A DNA stretch of 64,000 nt from Hyphomicrobiales bacterium (lineage in GTDB: Bacteria > Pseudomonadota > Alphaproteobacteria > Rhizobiales > Rhizobiaceae), in assembly GCA_900472485.1 (NCBI GenBank), contig UCII01000013.1:1-64000 (forward strand), read 5' to 3'. Position numbers and translations under genes: made by a program. The notes under the pieces are model-generated. The model saw only the letters and a program-made list of their open reading frames with translations, was not told the origin of the DNA and did not search any database. Numbering within the stretch: the stretch's first letter is position 1; each line of letters starts with the position of its first letter. Below are positions 16,698-24,841 of this stretch, piece by piece.

Positions 16698-17094
16698 TAC
16701 CAACATTTTCATCGATATCCTCGGCCCGGCTTCAGTCCAGCGGCAATGGTCGGCCAAACTCTTGAAACAATGTGTCGGCGAAGGCGATCTCGTCATCAGT
16801 CCGGTGGTGTGGTCGGAACTCGCTGCCTCGCCTTTGAGCGAAGAGGAGTTGACGATCGCCTTATCCTGGCTCGATATGAAGCGCGAGGCCATACCTTTCG
16901 AGGCGGCGTTTCGAGCCGGAAAAGCGCATCGCCTCTATCGGCTTGCCGGAGGACAACGGGAAAGAACACTTCCGGATTTCCTGATCGGTGCCCATGCCGA
17001 ATGGCGAAGGCATAGGCTGCTGACGCGCGATGCCTCGCGCTATCGCTCCTACTTTCCTTCGCTCGACCTCATCACCCCCGAAACCCATCCCTGA
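16675..17094 (+). CDS. PIN-domain toxin ribonuclease (VapC-like)
   Basis: A 139-residue PIN-domain RNase. All four acidic active-site positions are present: Asp in STLIDTNIFID, Glu in VVWSELAAS, Asp in RTLPDFLIGAHAEW and Asp in LLTRDASRY. VapC toxins cleave tRNA or rRNA when the antitoxin is degraded. It begins with GTG inside the antitoxin gene. The stop is only 12 bases before ruvA, so ruvA translation or transcription may depend on this module. The active site looks intact. Confidence 0.88.
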   Translation: MTTSTLIDTNIFIDILGPASVQRQWSAKLLKQCVGEGDLVISPVVWSELAASPLSEEELTIALSWLDMKREAIPFEAAFRAGKAHRLYRLAGGQRERTLPDFLIGAHAEWRRHRLLTRDASRYRSYFPSLDLITPETHP

Positions 17095-17106
17095 CGGATA
17101 TCATCC

Positions 17107-17721
17107 ATGATCGGCAAGCTGAAAGGCACAATCGAAGAAATCGGGGAAGACTATGTGCTCGTGGATGTGCATGGCGTTTGCTACGTCGCCTATTGTTCCG
17201 CCCGCACACTCTCGAAGCTCGGCTCGGTCGGCGAGGCCTGCATTCTCTTCATCGAGACCTATGTTCGCGAAGACCAGATCCGGCTCTTCGGCTTCATGAC
17301 GGCGCTGGAACGCGAGTGGTTCAACATCGTGCAGACGGTTCAAGGCGTGGGCGCGAAGGTGGCGTTGGCACTGCTATCGACGCTGACGCCGGCCGAGCTT
17401 GCCAATGCGATCGCCTTGCAGGATCGCGCCGCCGTCTCGCGGGCGCCGGGCGTCGGCCCGAAGGTTGCCATGCGCATCGTGACGGAACTGAAGAACAAGG
17501 CTCCGGCTTTTGCCGGTGATGCCGCAAACATCCAGCTCAAGCAGGAGTTGGGGGAAGGGGTCGCATCGGCACCCGTTGCTGACGCGGTCTCGGCGCTCAC
17601 CAATCTCGGCTATTCTCGCGATCAGGCGGCCAATGCCGTTGCGGCGGCTATAAAGGCGGCGGGCGAGGATGCGGATAGCGCCAAGCTGATCCGTTTCGGC
17701 TTGAAGGAACTCTCGCGGTGA
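17107..17721 (+). CDS. ruvA: Holliday-junction branch-migration protein RuvA
   Basis: A 204-residue RuvA. Domain I is the OB fold (MIGKLKGTIEEIGEDYVLVDVHGV), domain II holds the helix-hairpin-helix motifs VQGVGAKVALALLS and APGVGPKVAMRIVTELKNK, and the C-terminal UBA-like domain III (SALTNLGYSRDQAANAV) contacts RuvB. It recognises the four-way junction. The ribosome site is weak, and it lies 12 bases behind the VapC-like gene. ruvB follows after 100 bases. Confidence 0.96.
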   Translation: MIGKLKGTIEEIGEDYVLVDVHGVCYVAYCSARTLSKLGSVGEACILFIETYVREDQIRLFGFMTALEREWFNIVQTVQGVGAKVALALLSTLTPAELANAIALQDRAAVSRAPGVGPKVAMRIVTELKNKAPAFAGDAANIQLKQELGEGVASAPVADAVSALTNLGYSRDQAANAVAAAIKAAGEDADSAKLIRFGLKELSR

Positions 17722-17821
17722 GGCTTTGCACCTTCCGTAATCCTTACTATTGTCGCAAAGTCGAGAGAGCGAGCTTCGGCGCAGGAGCCGCAAAACGCAT
17801 ACCGGGAATGGAACTTCTGAC

Positions 17822-18862
17822 ATGAGTGAAGCCGCACGTCTTATATCGCCGGAAAAGCGGGGCGAAGACATCGATGCGACGCTCAGGCCGCAATCGCTGG
17901 ACGAATTTACCGGCCAGGCGGAAGCGCGCGCCAATCTGAAGGTCTTCATCGAGGCGGCCAAGGGGCGCGGCGAGGCGCTGGACCATGTGCTGTTTGTCGG
18001 TCCGCCCGGCCTCGGCAAGACAACGCTGGCGCAGATCATGGCGAAGGAGCTCGGCGTCAATTTCCGCTCGACCTCCGGCCCGGTCATCGCCAAGGCGGGG
18101 GATCTTGCGGCGCTGCTCACCAATCTCGAGGAGCGCGACGTGCTCTTCATCGACGAAATCCACCGTCTCAACCCGGCTGTCGAAGAAATTCTCTATCCGG
18201 CGATGGAGGATTTCCAACTCGATTTGATCATCGGCGAAGGCCCGGCGGCGCGTTCGGTGAAGATCGATCTTGCCAAGTTTACACTGGTTGCTGCCACGAC
18301 TCGTCTCGGCCTGCTGACGACGCCGCTGCGCGACCGTTTCGGCATTCCGGTGCGCCTGAGTTTCTATACGGTCGAAGAACTTGAACTGATCGTCCGGCGT
18401 GGTGCGAGGCTGATGGGTCTCGGCATGACCGACGAGGGGGCGCGAGAAATCGCGCGCCGCGCCCGCGGCACGCCCCGCATTGCCGGACGACTGCTGCGCC
18501 GTGTGCGCGATTTCGCTGAGGTCGCAAAAGTCGAAGCGGTGACGCGCGAGATTGCCGACGAGGCGCTGACGCGGCTTCTCGTCGACAATGTCGGCTTCGA
18601 CCAGCTCGACAAGCGCTATCTGAACATGATCGCGGTCAATTTCGGCGGCGGCCCTGTCGGCATCGAGACCATCGCCGCCGGCCTTTCCGAGCCGCGCGAC
18701 GCGATCGAGGATATTATCGAGCCCTATATGATCCAGCAGGGCTTCATTCAGCGTACGCCGCGCGGCCGTGTTTTGACCGCGATCGCCTGGAAACATCTCG
18801 GCATGCAGCCGCCCAAAGATCTGGAGGCCGCGCAGTTCGGGTTGTTCCGGGAGGACGATTAA
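17822..18862 (+). CDS. ruvB: Holliday-junction helicase motor RuvB
   Basis: A 346-residue AAA+ ATPase that drives branch migration with RuvA. Walker A is VGPPGLGKTTLAQ, Walker B is VLFIDEIHRLNP, sensor I is LVAATTRLG, and the arginine-finger region is PLRDRFG. The C-terminal winged helix ends with IQRTPRGRVLTAIAWKHLG. The ATG at 17822 gives the standard N-terminus (MSEAARLISPEKRGED). The stop overlaps the next start by one base (TAATG). Confidence 0.97.
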   Translation: MSEAARLISPEKRGEDIDATLRPQSLDEFTGQAEARANLKVFIEAAKGRGEALDHVLFVGPPGLGKTTLAQIMAKELGVNFRSTSGPVIAKAGDLAALLTNLEERDVLFIDEIHRLNPAVEEILYPAMEDFQLDLIIGEGPAARSVKIDLAKFTLVAATTRLGLLTTPLRDRFGIPVRLSFYTVEELELIVRRGARLMGLGMTDEGAREIARRARGTPRIAGRLLRRVRDFAEVAKVEAVTREIADEALTRLLVDNVGFDQLDKRYLNMIAVNFGGGPVGIETIAAGLSEPRDAIEDIIEPYMIQQGFIQRTPRGRVLTAIAWKHLGMQPPKDLEAAQFGLFREDD

Positions 18863-19764
18863 TGCTTGGCCGTCGTGCCTTCCTGAAGCTTTTCGGCGGC
18901 AGCATATTCGGTTTGATGGCACTTGGCGGATATGCTCTCGGCTACGAGCCGGTCGTTCGGCTGAATGTTACCCGCTATGCGCTGACACCGCCAGGATGGG
19001 CGCCTGGGCTGAAGCTCAGGATCGTCGCGCTTGCCGATTTCCATGCCTGTGAGCCGTGGATGAATGCCGAGCGCATCGCATCGATCTGTGCCCATGCCAA
19101 TGAGCTTGGTGGCGACATCATCGTGCTGCTTGGCGATTATACATCGGGAACCGACCTCATTACCAACCGTGTCGATCATCGCATCTGGGCGGCAGAGCTG
19201 GCAAAGCTGGAAGCGCCGCTTGGCATCCACGCCATCGTTGGCAACCACGACTGGTGGCATGATTCCACGGCACAGAGAACCGGCCACGGACCGACCTTCA
19301 GTCACCGGGCACTGGCAGCCGTCGGCATAGAGGTCTATTCCAACCGCGCGGCGCGTCTGGAAAAGGACGGGCAAGGCTTCTGGCTTGCCGGCGTCGAGGA
19401 TCAACTCGCCTTGCGCCGGAGCATGCGCTGGAAGCGTCCCTTCACGAAGGGCCTCGACGATCTCGGTGGCACAATGGCGCAAGTGAGCGACGATGCGCCG
19501 GTGATCCTTCTCGCCCATGAGCCCGATATCTTTCCCGCTGTTCCCGAGCGTGTGTCGCTCACCCTGTCGGGACATACCCATGGCGGGCAGGTAAGAATTT
19601 TCGGCTGGTCGCCTTATTCGCCCTCGCGCTATGGCGACCGGTATGTCTATGGCCATATCGTCGAGGAGGAGCGCCATATCATCGTATCCGGCGGCCTCGG
19701 CTGCTCCATTGCGCCGGTCCGCCTCGGCGTTCCGCCTGAAATCGTCGTGATCGACGTGGGATAG
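18862..19764 (+). CDS. Tat-targeted metallophosphoesterase
   Basis: A 300-residue calcineurin-type phosphoesterase of the YkuE/YaeI type. The N-terminus RRAFLKLFGGSIFGLMALGG looks like a twin-arginine signal or membrane anchor. Metal motifs are ADFHACEP, LLGDYTSG, VGNHDWWHD, LLAHEPD and LSGHTHGGQVRIFG. YaeI-type enzymes act on lipid-linked phosphates such as UDP-2,3-diacylglucosamine or on other phosphodiesters; the true substrate is unknown here. Translation is coupled to ruvB by a one-base overlap. Confidence 0.87.
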   Translation: MLGRRAFLKLFGGSIFGLMALGGYALGYEPVVRLNVTRYALTPPGWAPGLKLRIVALADFHACEPWMNAERIASICAHANELGGDIIVLLGDYTSGTDLITNRVDHRIWAAELAKLEAPLGIHAIVGNHDWWHDSTAQRTGHGPTFSHRALAAVGIEVYSNRAARLEKDGQGFWLAGVEDQLALRRSMRWKRPFTKGLDDLGGTMAQVSDDAPVILLAHEPDIFPAVPERVSLTLSGHTHGGQVRIFGWSPYSPSRYGDRYVYGHIVEEERHIIVSGGLGCSIAPVRLGVPPEIVVIDVG

Positions 19765-19770
19765 GGGATC

Positions 19771-20280
19771 ATGTCGAAACGCAAGCTCATCAGATTGAAT
19801 GCCGGTTCTCAGCGCTTTCAGATGCGCGTCGCGGGGCTCGGATTTCGCGACGGCCATGTCCTGGTGCATCGCGCCGTGCATGAGACGTTCTGGACTTTTC
19901 CGGGCGGTCGGGCGGAGATCGGCGAGACCTCAGAGGAGACGTTACGGCGGGAAATGGTTGAGGAGCTTGGCGTCGAGGTTACGGTCGGGCGCCTGCTCTG
20001 GTCGGTCGAGAATTTCTTCCATTACGAAGAAATGGACTGGCATGAGCTGGGCCTCTATTACCTGATGGAAATTCCAGCCGGCTTTCCTTTCGATCCCGCG
20101 AAAATCGTGCATCGTATCCAGGATGGCGATGATGAGCTGGAGTTCAAATGGGTGCGGGCGACGCGCCAGGCGCTGGTGGCGCTCGATATCCCACCTTATT
20201 TCATCGCCGAGGAAATCGAAAACCTGCCGCCAACGTCCCGTCATCTCGTCTGGCGGGATGGTGATCTCGACAAGGCTTGA
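19771..20280 (+). CDS. NUDIX hydrolase
   Basis: A 169-residue protein with the complete Nudix box GGRAEIGETSEETLRREMVEELGVEV at about residues 46-71, which binds Mg2+ and hydrolyses nucleoside diphosphates linked to other groups. The surrounding FWTFPGGR and FKWVR segments are typical. The exact substrate cannot be inferred. It follows the phosphoesterase by six bases and precedes the DinB-family gene by 11 bases, so the run ruvB to DinB may be one transcript. Confidence 0.9.
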   Translation: MSKRKLIRLNAGSQRFQMRVAGLGFRDGHVLVHRAVHETFWTFPGGRAEIGETSEETLRREMVEELGVEVTVGRLLWSVENFFHYEEMDWHELGLYYLMEIPAGFPFDPAKIVHRIQDGDDELEFKWVRATRQALVALDIPPYFIAEEIENLPPTSRHLVWRDGDLDKA

Positions 20281-20291
20281 GGAGGAGGCTT

Positions 20292-20855
20292 ATGTCCGCT
20301 TTCGATCCCGTTCGCAGCTTTCGCAAGCTCGCCTATAACAATGCCTTGGCGAATGTCCGGCTCCATCGGGCCTGTGCGGCTTTGCGGCCCGGCGAGTTCG
20401 AGGCCGAACGTGTCAGCTTCTTTCCGTCGATCAAGGCAACCCTCAATCATATCCTGACGGTCGACTGGTTCTATGTCGACGCGCTTGAAGGCGGCGCTCT
20501 GGGCCTCAAAGCTTTTGACATCGAGGAGCCCTATGATCGGCTGGACGAGCTGAGACTGGAACAGGCCGATGTCGATCGCAGGCTGGTCGCGTTCTGCGAG
20601 GCGCTAACGCCGGAGACCGCGATGCGGATCATCGATATCCAACGCGAGGGCCGCATCCAGCGGGAGAGGGCAGACGATGTGCTGAACCATCTGTTCCAGC
20701 ATCAGACGCATCACCGCGGGCAGGTGCATGCCATGCTGGCCGGAACCAGCGTCGCGCCGCCGCAGCTCGACGAGTTCATCGTTTCCGACGATGCGCGCTT
20801 CAGGGACGCGGAATTGATGGCGCTCGATTGGGACGAGACAAAGCTGATGCGCTGA
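20292..20855 (+). CDS. DinB-family metal-dependent protein
   Basis: A 187-residue four-helix-bundle protein of the DinB/YfiT superfamily. Three metal-ligand histidines are visible in positions typical for the family: ATLNHILTVDWF, LFQHQTHHRGQVHAML. Members include putative thiol-dependent S-transferases and DNA-damage-inducible proteins; function here is unknown. The ATG at 20292 follows a very strong GGAGGAGG site. Its 3' end overlaps the 3' end of the convergent epimerase gene by 56 bases. Confidence 0.85.
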   Translation: MSAFDPVRSFRKLAYNNALANVRLHRACAALRPGEFEAERVSFFPSIKATLNHILTVDWFYVDALEGGALGLKAFDIEEPYDRLDELRLEQADVDRRLVAFCEALTPETAMRIIDIQREGRIQRERADDVLNHLFQHQTHHRGQVHAMLAGTSVAPPQLDEFIVSDDARFRDAELMALDWDETKLMR

Positions 20856-21753
20856 TACCCGCCTTTGGGTACGCCGATTTAGCCAGTGTCTCTATCGTTT
20901 GCTTGAGCAGGGCCTTTCCGCCAGCTTGCCATCCATGCGCACGGATTTTCGCCGTATCCATGACAGAGACCGCGCCGAGCTCCGCAGGCTGCGGCAACGC
21001 GTGCGGACAGCCTGTCGCGCTCTGGAGGTGACTAAGGACCTCGTGTGTGTCGGTCAGAATATCCGACAGATTGAAGGCTTCACCATCTATCCGGCCGGCT
21101 TCCGTTTCCAGCAGAAGACGAACCGCACGACCGACGTCCCGGCCGTGAATTTCGGTTCCGGCGCGCGACCGAACTGGCTTGCCGCTTAGATAGTCGTCGA
21201 AGAGATCGTCCCATTTATTGGGGCGAAGATGGCCATAAACGCCCGTCGACCTGAGGCTCGCTGTGGCAAAGCCCAGCGTGGACAGAGAGAACAGCGCGTG
21301 CTCGGCATCACGTTTGATTTCGCCATAGAGCGTGTTCGGCTTCGGCGTGCTCCCCTCGGTCAGCTCCTCTCCGGCAATGCCATCGCCATAGACGGCGCGC
21401 GAGGAAAGAAAGATGCAGCGCCGGATGCCAGCCTTTCTGGCCGTCTCGAAAAGCTTCACCGTGCCGTCGAGGTTGAGGCGGCGAAAGCCTTCCGGATCAT
21501 CCCCTTCGCCGCCGCGATATTTGCCGGCGGCATGGCTGAACGCGGCGTGCACGAAGAAATAGGCATCGTCGAAAGCACCGCTCTGATTTCCTGTTGGATC
21601 AAGGCTCAAGGGGACAAAAGAGACGGGCTGCGAAAAGAGGCCCGATGGAGGCGGATTGCGCCCGCCGATCGCAATCTTGTATCCGGCTGATAGCAGCTCT
21701 TCGGCGATGTATCGGCCGACGAGGCCTGTTCCGCCCGAGATGAGGACCTTCAT
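20800..21753 (-). CDS. sqdC: SqdC-like NAD-dependent epimerase/reductase
   Basis: A 317-residue extended short-chain dehydrogenase. The NAD-binding motif is KVLISGGTGLVGRYIAEEL and the catalytic region is FLSSRAVYGDG...NTLYGEIK (Ser, Tyr, Lys). It is the third gene of a coupled minus-strand operon after sqdB and a GT8 gene, with ATGA overlaps. The same order, sqdB-sqdD-sqdC, is known from Sinorhizobium and Rhodobacter sulfolipid loci. SqdC's reaction is not settled. Naming rests mainly on gene order. Confidence 0.75.
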   Translation of the reverse strand: MKVLISGGTGLVGRYIAEELLSAGYKIAIGGRNPPPSGLFSQPVSFVPLSLDPTGNQSGAFDDAYFFVHAAFSHAAGKYRGGEGDDPEGFRRLNLDGTVKLFETARKAGIRRCIFLSSRAVYGDGIAGEELTEGSTPKPNTLYGEIKRDAEHALFSLSTLGFATASLRSTGVYGHLRPNKWDDLFDDYLSGKPVRSRAGTEIHGRDVGRAVRLLLETEAGRIDGEAFNLSDILTDTHEVLSHLQSATGCPHALPQPAELGAVSVMDTAKIRAHGWQAGGKALLKQTIETLAKSAYPKAGISASALSRPNRAPSIPRP

Positions 21754-22616
21754 GCCGCAACTCTCGGGTTTGCAAGCGCGGCGATGTCGGGCATGTTTCC
21801 GCCGGTATGGAAGCTGCGCCAAAGGTCGATCAGCGGTTTCAACTGTTCCGCCTTGGGATGGTTTTCCTCCCAAGGTTTTTCATACTGGTAGTGCAGGATC
21901 GAGATGCTGTTCCAATCCCAGAGCGCGGGCATGCTGAACCAGACATATTGCAGCATGTTCATGAAGATCGGCAGGCCGTGCCAATCTGGGAAGAAGGTCT
22001 CGAGAAAGGTCTGGTCCGTGCGCCGCCAGAAGACGTCGGGACGGTCGAGGCTCTCCAGCATATGCCGGAAGGTCGCAAGCGACGGCTTGGCGACGAAGAC
22101 GCCCGAATTCAGCCGGTGGAAATCGGCAAGGCTTTCATAGACGTTCGGGGCGGCCGAAAATTCCGGATAGTCGAAGAGCCTGTCGACGTTTCTCAACACG
22201 AGCGCGTCCGCATCGATGAAGACGCAGGTGTCGTATTCGATCAGCTGCCAGAGTCGCAGCTTGCAGAAATTATCGAGCGGCGTGTGGAAGGAGGGCTTGC
22301 GTCCCTTGGTGAATGGGGCGGCGGCGTGAAGATTGCCGCGGGCATGCCGCTCGTTGAAGGCATCCGACAAAGGCAGGTGCTCGACTTCGACCAGCCGGCA
22401 ATCGAGCGCTGACAGCGGGGCAAGGTCGTTCTCATTGACCCCCGCTGTGTGGAGTACGACGATGTCGGCTTTCGTGCCGCTGCGCACGATCGAGCGCGCC
22501 AGCGCCAGCGCACCCATGGCATAATCGGCATTCGTGACGAGCGTCACGAATGCCTGCCCGGCACGAGGGCGGCTGTGAGGCCGCAAGCCTTGCAGCATTT
22601 CGCTTCCAAGCATCAT
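21750..22616 (-). CDS. sqdD: SqdD-like family 8 glycosyltransferase
   Basis: A 288-residue GT8 (glycogenin-like) glycosyltransferase. It shows the Rossmann start AFVTLVTNADYAMGALALARSIVRSG, the metal-binding DxD in TCVFIDADALVLRNVDRLFD, and YFNSGV-like RLNSGVFVAKP. In sulfolipid loci SqdD is a glycogenin-like protein and is believed to transfer sulfoquinovose from UDP-sulfoquinovose to diacylglycerol. It overlaps sqdB and sqdC by four bases each, so the three proteins are translationally coupled. Confidence 0.82.
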   Translation of the reverse strand: MMLGSEMLQGLRPHSRPRAGQAFVTLVTNADYAMGALALARSIVRSGTKADIVVLHTAGVNENDLAPLSALDCRLVEVEHLPLSDAFNERHARGNLHAAAPFTKGRKPSFHTPLDNFCKLRLWQLIEYDTCVFIDADALVLRNVDRLFDYPEFSAAPNVYESLADFHRLNSGVFVAKPSLATFRHMLESLDRPDVFWRRTDQTFLETFFPDWHGLPIFMNMLQYVWFSMPALWDWNSISILHYQYEKPWEENHPKAEQLKPLIDLWRSFHTGGNMPDIAALANPRVAA

Positions 22617-23833
22617 GACACGGACTTCAGCCTCTTGCCCTCGGGATCATGGTTGACTGTCGCGGCGAGATCCTTGGTCCAGGCCGAGACGGCTGGGACG
22701 CGCGACCGATCGACGCGGTAGGCATATTTCCTGGCGACATCGACGATTTCGCCGAGGAGCCCGGCTTCGAGCGTGATCGGCGCCAGCCCGAGATCGAGGA
22801 ACTTGTCGTTCTTGACGATCAGCTCGTTCTCCGGAGCTTCCTTGCGCGGATTGGGCAGGCGCACCACCTCAGCGCCGCTCATCTTGGCGATCATCTCGGC
22901 GAGATCGCGCACGCGATGTGTTTCCGTCATCTGATTGAAGATTTCGACGCGCGCGCCGCGTGCCGGCGGGTTCTTCAGTGCCAGCTCGATGCAGCGGACC
23001 GAATCCTGGATATGGATGAAGGCGCGGGTCTGGCCGCCGGTGCCGTGTACGGTCAGGGGATAGCCGATCGCCGCCTGGATGAGGAAGCGGTTGAGCACTG
23101 TGCCATAGTCGCCGTCATAATCGAAACGGTTGATCAGCTGCTCATGCCGGCGTGTTTGCTCGGTATGCGTGCCCCAGACGATGCCCTGATGCAGGTCGGT
23201 GATCCTCAGCCCATCGTTCTTGGCGTAGAATTGAAAGAGCAGCTGATCGAGGCATTTCGTCATGTGGTAGATCGAGCCGGGATTGGCGGGGTAGAGGATT
23301 TCCTGGCTGACGGTACGGCCGTCCGTCGTATCGATGCCAACGGGCAGGTAGCCCTCTGGAATCGCTGCGCCGATCGTCGAATAGCCGTAGACGCCCATGG
23401 TGCCGAGATGCACGAGGTGGGCGTCGAGATTGAGGTCTACCAGCGCGTTCAGGAGATTATGTGTGGCGTTGACGTTGTTGTTGACCGTGTAGTTCTTGTG
23501 GCGGTCGCTTTTCATCGAATAGGGGGCGGCGCGCTGCTCTGCAAAATGCACGATCGCGTCGGGGCGATGCTCGGCCAGCCACTTCTTCAGGAGCTCATAA
23601 TCCTTGGCGAGATCGATCAGATTGAAATGGATACGACGGCCGGTCTCGGCGTGCCAGATGCGGGTGCGTTCCTGAATCGAATCCATCGGCGTCAATGATT
23701 GCACGCCAAGTTCGGTATCGATCCATCGGCGGGAAAGATTATCGAGGATGTGGATCTCATGTCCGGCGTCGGAGAGATGAAGCGAGGTTGGCCAACCGAT
23801 GAATCCGTCGCCGCCCATAACCGCTATTTTCAT
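22613..23833 (-). CDS. sqdB: UDP-sulfoquinovose synthase
   Basis: A 406-residue SqdB. It converts UDP-glucose and sulfite to UDP-sulfoquinovose, the head-group donor for the sulfolipid SQDG. Motifs: MKIAVMGGDGFIGWPTSLHLSDAGHEIHILDNLSRR for NAD and substrate binding, AEQRAAPYSMKS, the active-site THNLLNALVDLNLDAHLVHLGTMGVYGYS, and YHMTKCLDQLLFQFYAKND. Length matches plant SQD1 without its transit peptide. It leads the sqdB-sqdD-sqdC operon. SQDG may replace phospholipids under phosphate limitation; no pho box was identified upstream. Confidence 0.95.
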   Translation of the reverse strand: MKIAVMGGDGFIGWPTSLHLSDAGHEIHILDNLSRRWIDTELGVQSLTPMDSIQERTRIWHAETGRRIHFNLIDLAKDYELLKKWLAEHRPDAIVHFAEQRAAPYSMKSDRHKNYTVNNNVNATHNLLNALVDLNLDAHLVHLGTMGVYGYSTIGAAIPEGYLPVGIDTTDGRTVSQEILYPANPGSIYHMTKCLDQLLFQFYAKNDGLRITDLHQGIVWGTHTEQTRRHEQLINRFDYDGDYGTVLNRFLIQAAIGYPLTVHGTGGQTRAFIHIQDSVRCIELALKNPPARGARVEIFNQMTETHRVRDLAEMIAKMSGAEVVRLPNPRKEAPENELIVKNDKFLDLGLAPITLEAGLLGEIVDVARKYAYRVDRSRVPAVSAWTKDLAATVNHDPEGKRLKSVS

Positions 23834-23969
23834 GAGATTTTTCCTTCTGCGCCGATCCGCGATCCGGCACCATTCCGGATAGTCGGAGTTTATGACAATT
23901 GTTCAAAGCTTGCTTGATGGCAGAACTTCGGCCAAAGAGATGCCGGACACTCAAGGAGATGCGGCAACG

Positions 23970-24425
23970 ATGAACAGCCCCTTTCTGATAGCTGGGGAAC
24001 TGGAAGCCGGAAGCCACCGGCTGGTGCAGCGAGTCTACTATGAGGATACGGATTTTTCCGGGCTCGTCTATCACGCGCGCTATCTGCATTTTCTCGAGCG
24101 GGGACGCACCGACTATCTGCGTTGTCTCGGAGTGGAACAGCGCGAACTCTTGAATTCCGATGAAGAGGGGCTGGTTTTCGTCGTCCATCGCATGGAGATC
24201 GACTTCAAGGGGCCGGCGCGCATGGATGACGTGCTGACGATCCGCACAGTTACCGAAAAGGCTGGCGGCGCCAAGATGGTGCTGTCCCAGGAGATCCGGC
24301 GCGACGATATGCTGCTGATCGCTGCGAAGGTCATCATTGCCGTGATCAATGCCAAGGGGCGCCCCCGCCGCCTGCCAGAAAAGCTCGCAGCACAGATGCT
24401 GACCGCATCGGAAAGTGCCGGTTGA
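23970..24425 (+). CDS. ybgC: Tol-Pal associated acyl-CoA thioesterase YbgC
   Basis: A 151-residue hotdog-fold thioesterase. The catalytic segment VYYEDTDFSGLVYHARYLHFLERGRTDYLR contains the Asp of the 4HBT/YbgC active site. YbgC hydrolyses short-chain acyl-CoA and co-occurs with tol-pal; in E. coli it interacts with phospholipid-synthesis proteins. The ATG at 23970 lies 11 bases from AAGGAG; longer starts at 23892 or 23940 are possible. It is divergent from sqdB and 416 bp upstream of tolQ. Confidence 0.92.
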   Translation: MNSPFLIAGELEAGSHRLVQRVYYEDTDFSGLVYHARYLHFLERGRTDYLRCLGVEQRELLNSDEEGLVFVVHRMEIDFKGPARMDDVLTIRTVTEKAGGAKMVLSQEIRRDDMLLIAAKVIIAVINAKGRPRRLPEKLAAQMLTASESAG

Positions 24426-24627
24426 GCCAAGTTCCCCTCGCTCTCCTTGACTGACGGTTTCGTCGAGGCGACGGTGACTGGCAACAGGCAGCTTGCAATA
24501 ACTTGAGTTTTATGTGAAGGAATTCGCCGCGCAAGCTTTGTCTGCGTTTGCCGCCGGTTTCGTCCGGTCAGTTCTTCCCTGGAGCTAGAATAACCTTCGC
24601 TGCCGTTAAATCCTTCATGTTTCGACG

Positions 24628-24644
24628 CTAACATTCTTTTAACC
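24628..24644 (+). promoter_or_regulatory. CtrA-like box upstream of tolQ
   Basis: CTAA, seven bases, then TTAACC and AT. The CtrA consensus in alphaproteobacteria is TTAA-N7-TTAAC; this copy has one mismatch in the left half. Comparable sites precede pal and both outer-membrane genes in this window. Confidence 0.45.
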
Positions 24645-24796
24645 ATAATAGTGTCTTACTGGTTATGTCGGAGTTTGTGCGGTGCACGCCTTCCTTTGAC
24701 CAAATTTGACGGCAAGAAGGCAGTTGTAAGCTTGGAAGGCTTGACCAGGGCGTTCAGCGGCGGCTGCCAAACAATTCTTGTGAGATCACTTTTAGC

Positions 24797-24817
24797 CGCC
24801 CGGTCTAGCGCCGGGCG
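24797..24817 (+). other. Hairpin immediately upstream of tolQ
   Basis: CGCCCGG and CCGGGCG form a 7-bp GC-only stem with a 7-nt loop, ending 24 bases before the tolQ start. It could be an attenuator or a structure gating the weak tolQ ribosome site. No U-tract follows. Confidence 0.4.
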
Positions 24818-24841
24818 TTTGGATTCGGGGATTTTGGATCA

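Larger units (their letters stand above)
24426..24841 (+). other. 416-bp gap between ybgC and tolQ
   Basis: No credible gene is seen; a 67-codon ORF at 24651 runs into tolQ and has no family features. The gap holds a CtrA-like half-consensus (24628-24644) and a compact hairpin just before tolQ, so tolQRA probably has its own promoter, independent of ybgC. Confidence 0.5.
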
